From Asterias rubens (taxonomy: Eukaryota > Echinodermata > Asteroidea > Forcipulatida > Asteriidae): DNA of 64,000 nt. This document shows, piece by piece, positions 10,908-21,361 of this stretch. Both the position numbers and the translations under genes were made by a program. Positions within the stretch are counted from its first letter, which is position 1; the number at the start of each line of letters is the position of its first letter. The stretch is taken from assembly GCF_902459465.1 (NCBI RefSeq), contig NC_047081.1, positions 10,135,883-10,199,882 on the forward strand, in the 5' to 3' direction. The notes under the pieces were generated by a model. It was not told the origin of the DNA. It saw only the letters and a program-made list of their open reading frames with translations, and ran no database searches.

Positions 10908-10943
10908 TATAAAAAGAGAGGGAGAATATTGGTGATTTCAGTA
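10908..10943 (+). promoter_or_regulatory. TATA box and initiator of protease 1
   Basis: TATAAAAAG at 10908-10916 is followed by TTTCAGTACC with an initiator-like TCAGTA at 10938-10943. The initiator A is 32 bases downstream of the first T, the normal spacing. This gives a leader of about 243 bases before the ATG at 11183, if unspliced. Confidence 0.55.
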
Positions 10944-10964
10944 CCCAACATTCAGCATCGGTAC

Positions 10965-11062
10965 CCCTGCTTTCTCCAGAAGACGATCAGCGCATACTGA
11001 TCGAAACGTCGAGTTGAAACCAACGGTTCTTTTCAGAACCACCCCAACTCATTATTAGAGAG
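10965..11062 (+). repeat. Ribozyme-core-like hairpin plus histone-type stem-loop repeat (in the protease 1 leader)
   Basis: CAGAAGAC, then the perfect stem GATCAG/CTGATC (10985-10990 and 10997-11002), then GAAAC (11003-11007). After GTCGAG comes GGTTCT-TTTC-AGAACC (11025-11040) followed by ACCCC, which fits the histone mRNA 3' stem-loop pattern. The same two-part design recurs at 25.8 and 29.4-29.8 kb, and partly at 42.2 and 49.5 kb. It lies between the predicted start site and the ATG of protease 1. Confidence 0.6.
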
Positions 11063-11182
11063 TATTATGTTAACGCAAACCTTTACTCTATCGTATTTCC
11101 ACTATATGCAAAGTTTCAGATCCTAAGCATCCACATTATTCTTTAATAAACTCTGTATAGCTTCTTCTGTGAGCTGTTCATA

Positions 11183-11299
11183 ATGGGTTGTCTTGTGAGA
11201 GAGTGTTTTCGAGTCGTCGGTTTTGGAATGGTGCTTGCTGTGAGTTTCTGCCGTGCAGGACCGCTCGATCGCAAGGGAAAACTGCAGCAAAATAAAATG
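11183..11299 (+). CDS. Protease 1 exon 1 (signal peptide)
   Basis: The ATG has A at -3 and G at +4. It encodes 39 residues, MGCLVRECFRVV then a hydrophobic core ending SFCRA, followed by basic GPLDRKGK. The donor is ATG|GTAAGG, phase 0. Confidence 0.75.
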
Positions 11300-14200
11300 G
11301 TAAGGATTTACATAAATTGATCTGTTATTGGATGGCAGCTCCTTTTGTTTATTTATTTATTTTTATTTTTATTCTTCGGACAACAAAAAGCAAAACAATA
11401 AAACAAGCACAGGCCGTCCAGGGAAGGGCAAAAGTCCAAAAACTGTCATCAAAAAAGATGTGCTCTCCCAGACCTAGCTCATAAAAAAATACACATTTAT
11501 ATACTATACATTAAACATTCTAAAATTGCAGTAAAAATATAAAGATGGCAAGTAAAAAGCAATAACACAAACGATATACACAAGGTACTTTTTCAAAATG
11601 TCCACAGATTCACACCATTGACCGTCAACATAGCAGTTTTGTTGACTAGAACGTTTATACTTTTTGATTGAAATTCGGAAGAAATTATTTCATAGCAGCA
11701 TGGCCTTTCGCTGGCACAATAGCCTAACTCGAAAATACTGGTTTTATTAAAGTTATTATAAGATCATTACTGCGAAAATTAAGGGCCGTTTTTTCTTCTT
11801 GAAAGTTTTAACAGCATAATGTATATGGATGTGAATTAAAACTTGTCATTTTACACCCTCATCACGTTTCTATGTCAAAACAGATTATTCTCTGTACTTG
11901 CTTTAATTTGGGTTTTTTTCGAAATAGGTTGTTGTGTAATACAGGCCTATAGCAGCATTATTATATAAAACTGAAATTTGTCATGGCTGTTTTCAATTGT
12001 CTTTTTGCGGGACTTTCTTGGCTAAGATAATGCTGCAGGCTTTGCCTAAAAGTCGAGGTTTTCCTCCTTGTTTTTGATTTCATTCCCGTTGTTGGTTTTT
12101 CCTGTATTTCTCTGAGTGCTTTGCAACTTTTAGGAAAAGGCTCTATATAAATGGTGTTATTATTATCAAACAATAATATTATTATTTCAGGTTGACTACC
12201 AAGGATCTGGGGGAAGTCCCAAAGCTCGTAGTTGGACTTCCAGCCGGGAGGAGTGGCTTCAAACGGTACTTAAAACCAGCAAGTACAACGTTGAGGGCGA
12301 CATCAGGGCAGACAGAGGTCAGTGGCATTCAGAGACAGCGACAATAATCTGTGTCTCTCAAATCAAGTCGAAAAACAAAATAAGCTTTTAGAAAGAAGTA
12401 ATTTTCCACTAATTCGATTTCGAGACCTCAGATTTAGAATTTGAGGTCTCGAAATCAAGCATCTGAAAGCACACAACTTCGTGTGACAAGGGTGTTTTTT
12501 TCTTACATTATTATCTCGCAACTTCGACGACCGATTGAGCTCAAATTTTTACAGGTTTGTTATTTTATGCATGTATTATGTTGAGATACACCAAGTGAGA
12601 AGAATACTTGTCTTGGACAATTACCAATAGTCTCCAGTGTCTTTAAGGAAATCTTCGTATATTAAAGGGAATGTACACGTTTGGTAATTGTCAAAGACCA
12701 GTCTTCTCACTTGGTGTATCCCATCATAAGCATAAAATAACAAGCCTGTGGAAATTTTGACTCAATTTATCATCGAAGTTGCGAGAAAATGATGAATCAA
12801 AAAACACCCTTGTTGGACGAATTTGTGTGCTTTCGTTCAGGTAAGAATACAAGACTTCTTGCTAGAAGCCTTTTATTATTTTAGTGAGAAATTACCTCTT
12901 TCTCAAAAACTACGTTACTTCAGAGAGAGTCGTTTCCCACAATGTTTTAATACTATCAACAGCTCTCCAATGCTCGTTACCAAGTCAGTTTTTTAGTTAA
13001 TATTTGTTTTGAGTAGTTACCAAACGTGTACCTTCCCTTTAAACCAGAGTATGACATTTTGTGTTGAAGGACAATGTGGCGTTATGAAGGTAGTAGGTGG
13101 CCAAGTGGCTGATGAGGATCGATGGCCGTGGCAGGCTGAATTGGTAGTCAAGAAAACAGGCGCCCATGTATGTGGAGGTACGGTAGTTGGGAACGAACAT
13201 GTTCTGACGGCAGCTCACTGCTTCGATAGGTGAGTGTACAAAACTATTTTAACAAAACTCGATGAACCGAAAAAGAGATTAAATATTAATTAATTTTATA
13301 ATAATAATATTAATACACATCATTTTATTAGGCGCTTTATACGGTTGTTTCTAAGCTCATATTCAGTATTTTCCTTCAAATGTATGTGGGACTACGTTTT
13401 GAACTATGGGACTTTAATTACTCCTTTTACATAAAATAAAATGGTTTACAAGGTGTTGTGTCGCATTATGCTGCCAATCAAACCAGGAACACTGTGCGAA
13501 CCCCTTCTCTTTTCGATAAGTGTATACTGGGTTACAAAACACACGGAACCAACGGCTTTACGTCCCATCCGAAGGACGAAGTGTCACGATCGATACCCGA
13601 AACCAAACTCCGCTTATCAGAAACACCGGAGCTTAGTCCAGTGTTCTTATCCTCCATGACACGACAAGTTCGTTGATCCAACTCGTGGTTCCTAACCAGT
13701 TGAACTGGGCCCAATTTCATAAAGCCTGTAAGCTATTTGCTTAGCATGAAATGTCTTCCTTGATTAAAAACAAGATTACCGACCAAATTTTATTATGTTG
13801 CTTATTGCAAGTTACTGACATTCAGCTGTTGTTTGCTTTAAAGGGTTTGGGTACCTTTTCAAAATGTCCAAAGATTTACATTAAACTTACAGGGCTTGAA
13901 GATAATGATAGTGGAAAGCTTCCCTTCAAATAGTACTTACTGAGGTGCTGTAGTTTTGAGAAATGAGTAAAACAATGTAATGAAAATACGTTTGTAAATG
14001 ATTAAAATAATGTTCATGACATTGTTTTACTCATTTCCCCAAAACTACAGCACCTCAGCACGTAATATTTTCAGGGAAGTTTTCTACCATCATTATCTTC
14101 AAACTGTGTAAGTTTAGTGTAAATCTGTGGACATCGTGTTTTTTGTCCTACAAACGTTACATAGACCCTTTAATACCTAAAAATCACGTGGAAATTTGGT

Positions 14201-15434
14201 TGGTAATTCTGTTTTTATCAAGGAAGAAATTTCATGCTATGCAAATTGTTTTGCTTAGCAGCTCTATGAAATAGGGCCCTGGTGGCAACATCTTGGAGAA
14301 ACATGTTTACTTTGATATCATTGTGTATTTATCTTCCCTTTCTTGCTGTAGATTTCACGAGAACGAAATAATAGTACGACTGGGCACTCGCAACCGCAAC
14401 CGTCGTGGGTCAAACGAACAGGTTTACCCCATCTCGTGTCTGCACATTCACGGCAAGTACAGCCGCGAGACGAAGACTAACTCAATCGACTACGACATCG
14501 CCCTGTTGAGACTCAAAACGCCTGTGACGAAGACTAGCGAACCACGTGGTGTGGTGTTCAACGATCACGTAGCACCAGCCTGTTGCCAAGACGAGGAGAG
14601 TTTCAAGCGGACGCGATTTGCATCGTTACGGGTTGGGGATACACAGGTGTGTATTGTTAGAGTAGTTTTTTTTTTTTTTTGGGTGGGGGGGGGGGTTGGG
14701 GGGGGGGAGATTCCACTTTCTGAGTAAAAATGTAATGGTTAAATATACCCTTAGGTCAAGACTTGTATGTGTGTCAGTGACAACAAGGGGGCATGGTTGC
14801 CAGTCACCACCCCCATGTGCTGGTATTACCTTCTTGGTCAACATGCTCCTATATACTTCCTTGCCACGCTACCAATTTTTGCCACGGTGAAAACTAGCAT
14901 CTCACACTTGCGTATATTATTTTGACGCGACTGAACCTTACGACAATCAAGTGATTTACAAAGAAAACACTAGGTATTCTGCGGTTGGGTTTGGTCTTGG
15001 GTATTTTACTTTAAGATGTTCTGCCGCATGAACACTGAAATGTAATGTGCCTTTTGAAAATGTTTTCTACAATTTTTATTACAGATTTCACGAGTTTGAT
15101 AACCCGCATAATGCCATCACAGTTAACCGAAGCTAGTGTTCCCCTCATCCGCGCCAGAACGTGTCGTGACGCCTATCCCTCCCTCACCAACAGAATGGTA
15201 TGTGCCGGATACATGGACGGAAATGTGCGTGCGGACACGTGCAAAGGCGATAGCGGGGGTCCACTGGTGTGCCAATCAAAGGAGGGGAAATGGAAACTCT
15301 GGGGTGTGACGTCATGGGGGAGAAACTATTTCTGCAACGAATCACCGACCGATCCAGCACCAGGCGTCTACACAAGGGTGGATAAATTTGTCAAATGGAT
15401 CGAGAAAAAAATGTCGAAGGGAGCTTGCTCTTGA
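11183..15434 (+). CDS. Secreted trypsin-like serine protease 1 (11183-11299, 12191-12317, 13048-13229, 14352-14646, 15085-15434)
   Basis: S1-family serine endopeptidase made as a secreted zymogen. Exon 1 encodes a signal peptide (VVGFGMVLAVSFCRA), exon 2 a charged pro-segment, exon 3 a propeptide cysteine, the activation site K|VVGG and the catalytic His (TAAHC). Exon 4 has the catalytic Asp (DIALLRL) and exon 5 the catalytic Ser (CKGDSGGP). The residue six before Ser is Asp (ADTCKGDS), so cleavage after Arg/Lys is expected. Intron phases are 0, 1, 2, 1. Two one-base problems break the frame: TTTT at 13057-13060 has one T too many for the exon 2-3 junction, and TGTTGCC at 14581-14587 lacks one T, moving TGWGYTG out of frame. 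Correcting both gives 356 residues and makes exon 3 the same length (181) as in protease 2. Either these are sequencing errors or the gene is a young pseudogene; intact splice sites and catalytic residues favour errors. No ortholog name can be assigned. Confidence 0.85.
12191..12317 (+). CDS. Protease 1 exon 2 (pro-segment)
   Basis: Acceptor TTATTTCAG and donor AGAG|GTCAGT. In phase 0 it reads VDYQGSGGSPKARSW and REEWLQTVLKTSKY, charged with no domain I know. It ends in phase 1, as the matching exon of protease 2 does. Confidence 0.7.
12390..12646 (+). mobile_element. TTAA miniature element, family 1, 5'-truncated
   Basis: Carries the family's interior (GAGACCTCAGATTTAG facing TTTGAGGTCTCG) and its right end CCAGTGTCTTTAA. 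It lies in protease 1 intron 2, just upstream of another copy. Confidence 0.75.
12662..13042 (-). mobile_element. TTAA miniature element, family 1, abutting protease 1 exon 3
   Basis: It runs from TTAAAGGGAATGTACACG to CGTGTACCTTCCCTTTAA with inverted ends and a TTAA at both edges. Its right end supplies the pyrimidine-rich CCTTCCCTTT just before the acceptor AACCAG (13047), leaving only five host bases between transposon and exon. Confidence 0.85.
13048..13229 (+). CDS. Protease 1 exon 3 (activation site, catalytic His), one extra T
   Basis: Encodes CVEGQCGVMK|VVGG, WPWQAELVV and [10 protein letters not shown]; the His is in TAAHC. Donor AG|GTGAGT, phase 2. Entered in phase 1 from exon 2, the frame is lost at TTTT (13057-13060). 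With three Ts it reads EYDICVEGQCG. Length is 182, against 181 for the paralogous exon at 61197. Confidence 0.8.
13445..13680 (-). mobile_element. SINE family 1-like copy
   Basis: The same tRNA-like head as at 6611-6690 in decayed form (complement of GATAAGAACACTGGACTAAG and a damaged B box), with body words CATCCGAAGGACGAAG shared with the copy at 45860-46135. In protease 1 intron 3. Confidence 0.6.
13707..14279. mobile_element. GGGCCCAATTTCAT inverted-repeat element, split by a nested insertion
   Basis: Begins GGGCCCAATTTCATAAAGC and ends GCTCTATGAAATAGGGCCC, inverted copies. The inner arms also face each other (ATTTCTTCCTTGAT-type and ATCAAGGAAGAAAT). A different palindromic element (13838-14173) sits inside it at a TTAA. 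Relatives lie near 22540, 23495-23678, 40640-40790, 48015-48300, 52260-52400 and 57130-57380. Confidence 0.75.
13838..14173. mobile_element. TTAA palindromic element, family 2, full length and nested
   Basis: A long inverted repeat bounded by TTAA. The left arm (AATGTCCAAAGATTTACATT, GAGGTGCTGTAGTTTTGAGA) is mirrored by the right arm (CAAAACTACAGCACCTCAG, TAAATCTGTGGACAT). Single arms of the same family occur at about 20826-21000, 21985-22125, 30200-30365, 32781-32874 and 42836-42955. Confidence 0.8.
14352..14646 (+). CDS. Protease 1 exon 4 (catalytic Asp), one T missing
   Basis: Acceptor TTGCTGTAG, phase 2. It encodes RFHENEIIVRLG, CLHIHGKYSRE, DYDIALLRLKTPV and NDHVAPAC, whose Cys pairs with the propeptide Cys in chymotrypsin-like zymogens. 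At TGTTGCC (14581-14587) the frame slips; with TGTTTGCC it continues CLPRRGEFQA to CIVTGWGYTG. The paralogous exon at 63160 reads CCTGTTTACC here. Donor ACAG|GTGTGT. Confidence 0.8.
14681..14708 (+). repeat. G-rich tract (G-quadruplex candidate) in protease 1 intron 4
   Basis: About 25 guanines broken only by a few thymines, after a run of about 14 Ts. Such a tract can fold into a quadruplex and is prone to length errors in sequencing. Confidence 0.6.
15085..15434 (+). CDS. Protease 1 exon 5 (catalytic Ser)
   Basis: Acceptor TTATTACAG, phase 1. It encodes IMPSQLTEASVPLI, RMVCAGYMDG, ADTCKGDSGGPLVC (catalytic Ser, with Asp at the S1 pocket position), WGVTSWG and PGVYTRVDKFVKWI, ending KGACS and TGA (15432-15434). 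All expected S1 motifs are present. Confidence 0.9.
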
Positions 15435-15619
15435 GTGGGCTTAGAAAAGCTTAGTCTTGAGACCCAAACATTATTATTATTGTAAAATTATTTATTTATC
15501 GACTAGCACTTATCTTTGACATGTTAACTTAGAGAAAGGTGTGTCACAACGTGTACCTTCAGGCAATGGTAAGCCGGGAATAGCCAGCGTAGTAATTGTA
15601 AAAAGTTTTCGTCCACGTT

Positions 15620-16660
15620 ATATTGTCATGTATTCTCGCTTGCATAAGTGTTTGGGGCCGTTTATTGGGCCGCGTGAACATGAATCTTGAATAGGGAACG
15701 AACTTGACTCTCATGAAAGAAGAGACTATGGTCAAGAGAACCGACAAAAATGTTTGTGAAGCGGTGTCATTAACGTGGAAAGGCGCCATATAGTGGTGTT
15801 AAGGTACGTGAACCATTGACTTAATGGACAGGAGAAAGTGTTGTGTTTAATAATTAATGCTCGCGTGCAAGAAGGCTACATGGGGTTATATAGCATCAGA
15901 GTTAATCTTAGGTATTACGGATTTACTTTCTTGAAAGTTGAGACTATTGTCCACAGAACCGAAACAATGTGAAAGAGTGGTGTGAGTTACAGGTCAGCAC
16001 TGGCTCGTGAACATGGAAAGAAAGGTGTTTAATTAGTGCTCGCTTGCAGGCGTGTGAATGTGAACCGGAACGAACTTGACTGCCATCAGCGATGCGACTC
16101 AAGAGGGTGAAGACAGATCCAAAATAATGTTTGGGAAAGAATCTGTATCAGCTTCCGGTCAACTTGACTCGTGAACTTGGAAAGAAATGTGTCATAGTTT
16201 AATTAGTGCTTGCTTGCAGGCGTGTGAATGTGAACCGGAACGAACTTGACTGCCATCAGCGATGCGACTCAAGAGGGTGAAGACAGATCCAAAATAATGT
16301 TTGGGAAAGGATCTGTATCAGCTTCCGGTCAACTTGACTCGTGAACTTGGAAAGAAATGTGTCATAGTTTAATTAGTGCTTGCTTGCACACGCGTAAAGG
16401 TATGTGAACCGGGAACAGAGAACAAAGTTGACTGTCATCGAAGATGAGACTCAGAAGGGTAAGGGAGGCACCAAAATAATATTTGTGAAAAGAAAACGAT
16501 AGGTTCCAGCATCCGGTCAAAGTCACTCGGGAACTTGAAAGGTGCCATGGTTTAATTTGTGTTTGCTTGCAGACGTGTTAGTTATGTGAACCGGGAAAGT
16601 GTAAAAGAAAATGAAGTAAATAAATTGACCACAATCAATGACAGTTTAGGAGTACAAGAC
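15620..16660 (+). repeat. Tandem array of a ~170-bp unit downstream of protease 1
   Basis: About six units. The phrase AATTAGTGCT(C/T)GCTTGCA starts at 16031, 16201 and 16371, exactly 170 bases apart, and diverged units precede (near 15640 and 15853, about 178 apart) and follow (near 16554, 183 apart). Units 16031-16200 and 16201-16370 are almost identical, so the middle expanded recently. Each unit contains GTGAACCGG and GAACTTGACT. No AATAAA is visible between the protease stop and the array, so the array could lie in the 3' UTR. Confidence 0.85.
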
Positions 16661-19600
16661 CTTGACTTGTAAGCTTGGTGATGAAGATTGGTAAGTTTAT
16701 TAAAAACTACCAGAAGGCCACTTCAAGGTGTGGGCTACAATTTATTTCCCAGAAACGAAGTCGACTTCCGTCTAACATTTTATGAAGAGAAGGGTGCTCT
16801 CAAATTATCCAAAGAATATACGTTTGTTCCGAGTGTTGTCTCACCGTAATTAACTAATTTAATAAATTATTCCTCATTCATTCATATTTTGCAGGAACTA
16901 CAACTTAAAACCCTTGTGACCGAAAGGAACAAATATTTTTGCATTATAATGTTCTTTTTTTGAATCGAAGGTTTGTAAAAAAAACTTTACAAAATGTTTT
17001 ACTTTATAATGTTTTATCAATGGAGAGCGGAAGTTCAAGATTTGTTTGTGCGCTAATTTATTAAGTAGTTTTAGTCTGAACCTGTTATTTATTAGCTACA
17101 GCTATTTATTGTAATTATATTTCTACAACTTATTTATTAATTGTTACAGAATCGTCGAGTACTGTTTTGTGGAAACGACTCGTATTAAAGACTAACTCTC
17201 TGTGACGTTTTTGCTTGTAAGAACATAGCCTGGAATATTTGTTTTTCTTTGTACTTTGCTGGACTTATCTGACGAAATACGTCAAAGTTTCATTTTACAC
17301 AAACTAAACAACCATGTCAAGTTTCACTCTTGTAATACCCTCCATTTGGGGACAACCTGAGTCTTTTAGTGTCCTGAGGGATCGGCATAAAAGGGCAGCA
17401 TAAAAAAGAGCAGACGTAATGTTGCAGAAACAAAACAATTTGCACGTAGTTTTCCGCGCCATTTCACACACAAACAGCTTCACACGATGATAGATGGTAA
17501 GGTTTACACTGTGGATAGCTTCCATGTTATGGGTCCCAAGAGTGTTGTACCAATCATATACAACACCATAGAGACAGGGTACTAGATGATAGATCGCGTT
17601 AATTGTCATGATTGCCAAATGGATGTCGTGTAAAAGCGCAAGAAATGCAAACAAATTATCGCAGTCGGACAATTTTCTCTGCAGGAATTTTCAATGATTA
17701 AAAATTGCCCGGTTGGTTGAGAAGTCCAGTAAATATTTACTTAATCCAAATTTGCTCAACTCGCAAATTCAGTAATTTTCAAATAATGTTCTTTGTAGAA
17801 CAAAGTGAATCCTGCAGAGCACTGTTGTTCCTTTATCCAAGGGTCCGTACTTAGAAGATGTACAAGCAATCACCATAAGGAAATCTCAAAGAAGAAAGCA
17901 GATCGTTTTTTTTGTTTTGCCACATAAGAGAGACTTTTAAATATTTCTTGGGATTTTGTGAAAGTTTGGCATGTTGTCAGTGGTTGAGATTATAAGCTGT
18001 GTTGAAACACCCCTTGGTTGTATGTTCAGGTCAAATAGCGCCCTCTCTGTTGGCAAGAGACCGGTGTTTGGAAGAGACCACCACCAATTTGAAAGAAGAC
18101 TCTTTAAAGGTGACTGGTAGTAGAAACCACGCCAGATCTCTTTATTGTGTCACATGACTCGGTGTACCTTTCGATACTACGGCTTGGGCTTGTTCTCCAA
18201 CTTCAGCAGCTCTGCCCTACCATTGGAAGCCATTATTCCGCGGTTTGTAAAGAGCATGAAGGATGATGTCAAAGAGGTCGATGCTACAGTTCAACGTTGC
18301 GTTGGCGGGGTGCACTAGGGTGCCACGTGTGCCCCACCCCTTCCCCCCATTGGTGTCCTTGCCCACCCCCTCTCCAATTAAACATAATAGCGCCATGAGC
18401 ATAACTTGTGGTGGATACCGGCGCACTATGCGTGTTCTTCTTCTTATTATTGTTATTTTTAGACAAATAATCAAGAGTTAGATTTGTGAGCAATGTAAGT
18501 GTTTTTAAAGCTAGTTGCAGACGAGGCATTTGTTTATACCTTAAAAAATATAGGATCGACATAAAGAAGTGTGCCCAAGGGGGCTCATTTTAAGAAAAAT
18601 GCAAAAGAAAACTACAGTTTCATTTTGCCAAATCTGCCTTTAGAAAATTGCTGCAGAAATGCCCCAAGAAAATCAGTGCCCCCCCCCTACCCCGACCCCT
18701 CGATAACAATTTACCTAGTTTCATTCGGTGATGCCAAGTTTCTCCCCATAATACTTAAATCTGCTACATTTGTGATTTGAAGTTTCTCCATTGTTTCACC
18801 AGATCGGATTGTGTGAGACACTTCGAATCCCATTCACTGTTTGCGTAAAATGAACACATAGTAACAAACTTAAAGCATTGCGAAAAAAAAAATGCTTTAA
18901 TGTATTTATGATTTGACATAAAAGTCAAATCAATTGAGAACAATAATTTCATTAGTTGACTTTTAAGTTTCCTCTGTTCATCCAAGTATTATAATTCACC
19001 TCTCCCGTCAATTTTCAGTTTTTATGAGGTCAAAACAATTAACACCCTGCCCAATCGGAAGTACATTTTCAATAATAAATGCAATTTGTGTTTTGCTGGT
19101 CGCTCCATCAGTCAAAAATATAGAACCAGAGGGGGGAAAGGGAGGGACAATTACATGCTTTGAGCGACTGCTAATAACGACTGATGGACGCAGCGTGTTT
19201 CATCATAACACGTCTGCCGTGGCTGAAGCCCTAATTGCCCGTCAGACCTCGTTAGCCAGCTCAGCCGTCAAGATGCAAGGTCCTCCGTTTAAAAAGTGGA
19301 TCAAGATATGCGCTGTTCACAAGTTTTAAAAGCTGATTATTAGGAATGTGAGGTGTTCAGGACCTGAGGGTTTGGGTGAGGGTAGCATCACTTTTAGACG
19401 ACCTAGATTCAAAGGGGAGAAATGCTCTATTGTCTTAGCTTAACAATGACTGTGAACGCTGACTGTGGAATATTACTAATTAATGGCATGCTCGATGACT
19501 TTTTGTGTGTTAATTTTGATATTATTGCTCTGTCATTCTTTATTAATGTTATGTGGTTTAATTTCAAATTTTTATTATTTATTTCCCCTTTTTTTCTTCT

Positions 19601-20825
19601 TCATCTTACTTTATTTTCTTTTATTCTATTTGCCTTTGATTTGTTTTGATTTTTTTTTATGCATTTTGTTATTATTTGTTTTTATTATCATTATTGGAAT
19701 GCCTACTTCTTGTTTTCTCTATTTTATGGGAGGGGGAGGGGTAGGGATTCTGTTGCAGAGTGATGCAGTCAATCCAAAATTACTTCTATCCAAACAGGAG
19801 CAATATCATTTCGAGACAGTTCGATAACCACACTGATTTTTCGCCCACCATTTTGTCCGTTCGATTCCGGAACCTATAGAGCATGCTCTCTGTTCAAATT
19901 CTATAATAAATGTTTGTCCTTGAACAGCATTTTGATTATTATTTTGAGCAAAGCTTGAGCAAAGCCCCGACAGAAAACCTTTTCCAAGGAAAAACCGATT
20001 TATGATTTGCTCAGCCACTCTAAAGAAATGAGACAATCAATTTGCCAACCTTGACGTATTGTTTGGTGGAGAGGGAAAAGGGGAAACGAGAAATTGTATC
20101 ATGATAAAGAGCTTTAAAGGGCAGGTTTTTACGCAAATGTAGCTCTCTTGGGGAGAAAGCACCGAGTCCAAGGCTAGAGTCTGGTTTTATCAAAAAAAAA
20201 ACAATACAACTTTAATCTGTTAAAATGCTATCATCATGCCCTGCGTTAGGGCATACATACCGTGGACAATCATTTTGTTCTGCACGGAGCCCCTGCAGGC
20301 AAAACAGGTGAAAAGGTAAAAGAAAAATGCCAACACTATTTCGTTCCCTTGAAATATGATTTCGTTCCCTAAAGGTGCACTTATTCTTCTATACACTGTC
20401 AAATATTACTGCAGTTGTACGAATGTGTGAGTCCACACAGTGGTTTAAGTCTCAACACTTTGTGGACCTCTTTTGACACGGGTCCAAAACCATGTAGGCC
20501 TATACATCGTATAACAAAATTGAACAACTTGTGTAGTTTATTACTCGCACTCAAGAACACATTTAAAGATTATATTAAAGGTGTTCTTCTCAAAGCTTTG
20601 TGAAAACTAAAGGGTTTCAGCGAACTCATCTTCAGCCCGTCCTTGGAAACCAAAGCAAACCATGGCTTTCATACTTCTGTATATCAAGTTTTTAACCATG
20701 ACATGAATCCCTATTCACTGTGAATGAAATGTAATATAATTTACATAGTAGAAGTTTCAATGTCATTAGTGGTCACGTTTTTAGAAGCAAACAAATAATA
20801 ATGTTCGTCTCACGTCAGACGACAA
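16661..20825. other. Intergenic spacer, no recognised gene
   Basis: Mostly unique AT-rich sequence. It includes a 122-codon hydrophobic minus-strand ORF (17304-17672) without recognised motifs, a C-rich stretch near 18310-18380 and a T-rich stretch near 19560-19700. Nothing here supports a gene call. Confidence 0.35.
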
Positions 20826-21000
20826 TTAATTTCAAGAAAGTGTTTTACTCATTTCTCAAAAACTACAGCACATCAGCAAGTAATATTTTAAGTGAAGATT
20901 TCTACCATTATTATCTTTAAACCGTGTCATTTTTAATGTAAATCTGTGGACTTTTGTGTTTAATTGTGTCGTACAAAAAAAAAGTATCTAAACAATTTAA
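20826..21000 (+). mobile_element. TTAA family 2, single arm
   Basis: Contains TTTTACTCATTTCTCAAAAA, CTACAGCACATCAGCAAG and TAAATCTGTGGAC, ending at the TTAA (20997-21000) that also opens the next element. Confidence 0.65.
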
Positions 21001-21361
21001 AGGCACTGGACACCTTTGGTAATTGTCAAAGACCAGTATTCTCACTTGGTGTGTCCCAACATGCATAAAATAACAAACCTGTAATTACTTGTGCTCAATT
21101 GGTCATCGAATTTGCAAGAGAAATTAAATTTTAAAAAATACACCATTGTTGCATGTGTGCTTTTAGAATGATGCATAAAAAAGCTTCAGCTGAGGTATTT
21201 TATTATTTGAGTGAGAATTATCTCGAAAACTCAGTACGTTACTTCAGAGGGAGCCATTGGGAACAATGTGTTATACCATCAACAGCTCTCCATTGCTCGT
21301 TACCAAGTAAGTTTTTATTCTAACAGTTATTTTGAGTACCAATAATGTCCAATACCTTTAA
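20997..21361 (-). mobile_element. TTAA miniature element, family 1
   Basis: TTAAAGGCACTGGACACC at the left and TGTCCAATACCTTTAA at the right. Interior words CTCACTTGGTGTGTCCCAAC and CAACAGCTCTCCATTGCTCG are typical of the family. Confidence 0.85.

Noticed and set aside
14626..14844. Minus-strand ORF with proline run across the G-rich tract
   Set aside because: It is the reverse reading of the homopolymeric T/G tract in protease 1 intron 4.
16031..16370. CRISPR-like or regulatory array
   Set aside because: Units are contiguous 170-base repeats without unique spacers, in animal nuclear DNA; this is a minisatellite/satellite-type array.
17304..17672. 122-codon hydrophobic minus-strand ORF, receptor-like at first sight
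   Set aside because: No recognisable family motif, and AT-rich chance ORFs of this size are expected in 64 kb. It remains possible as a decayed or novel exon.
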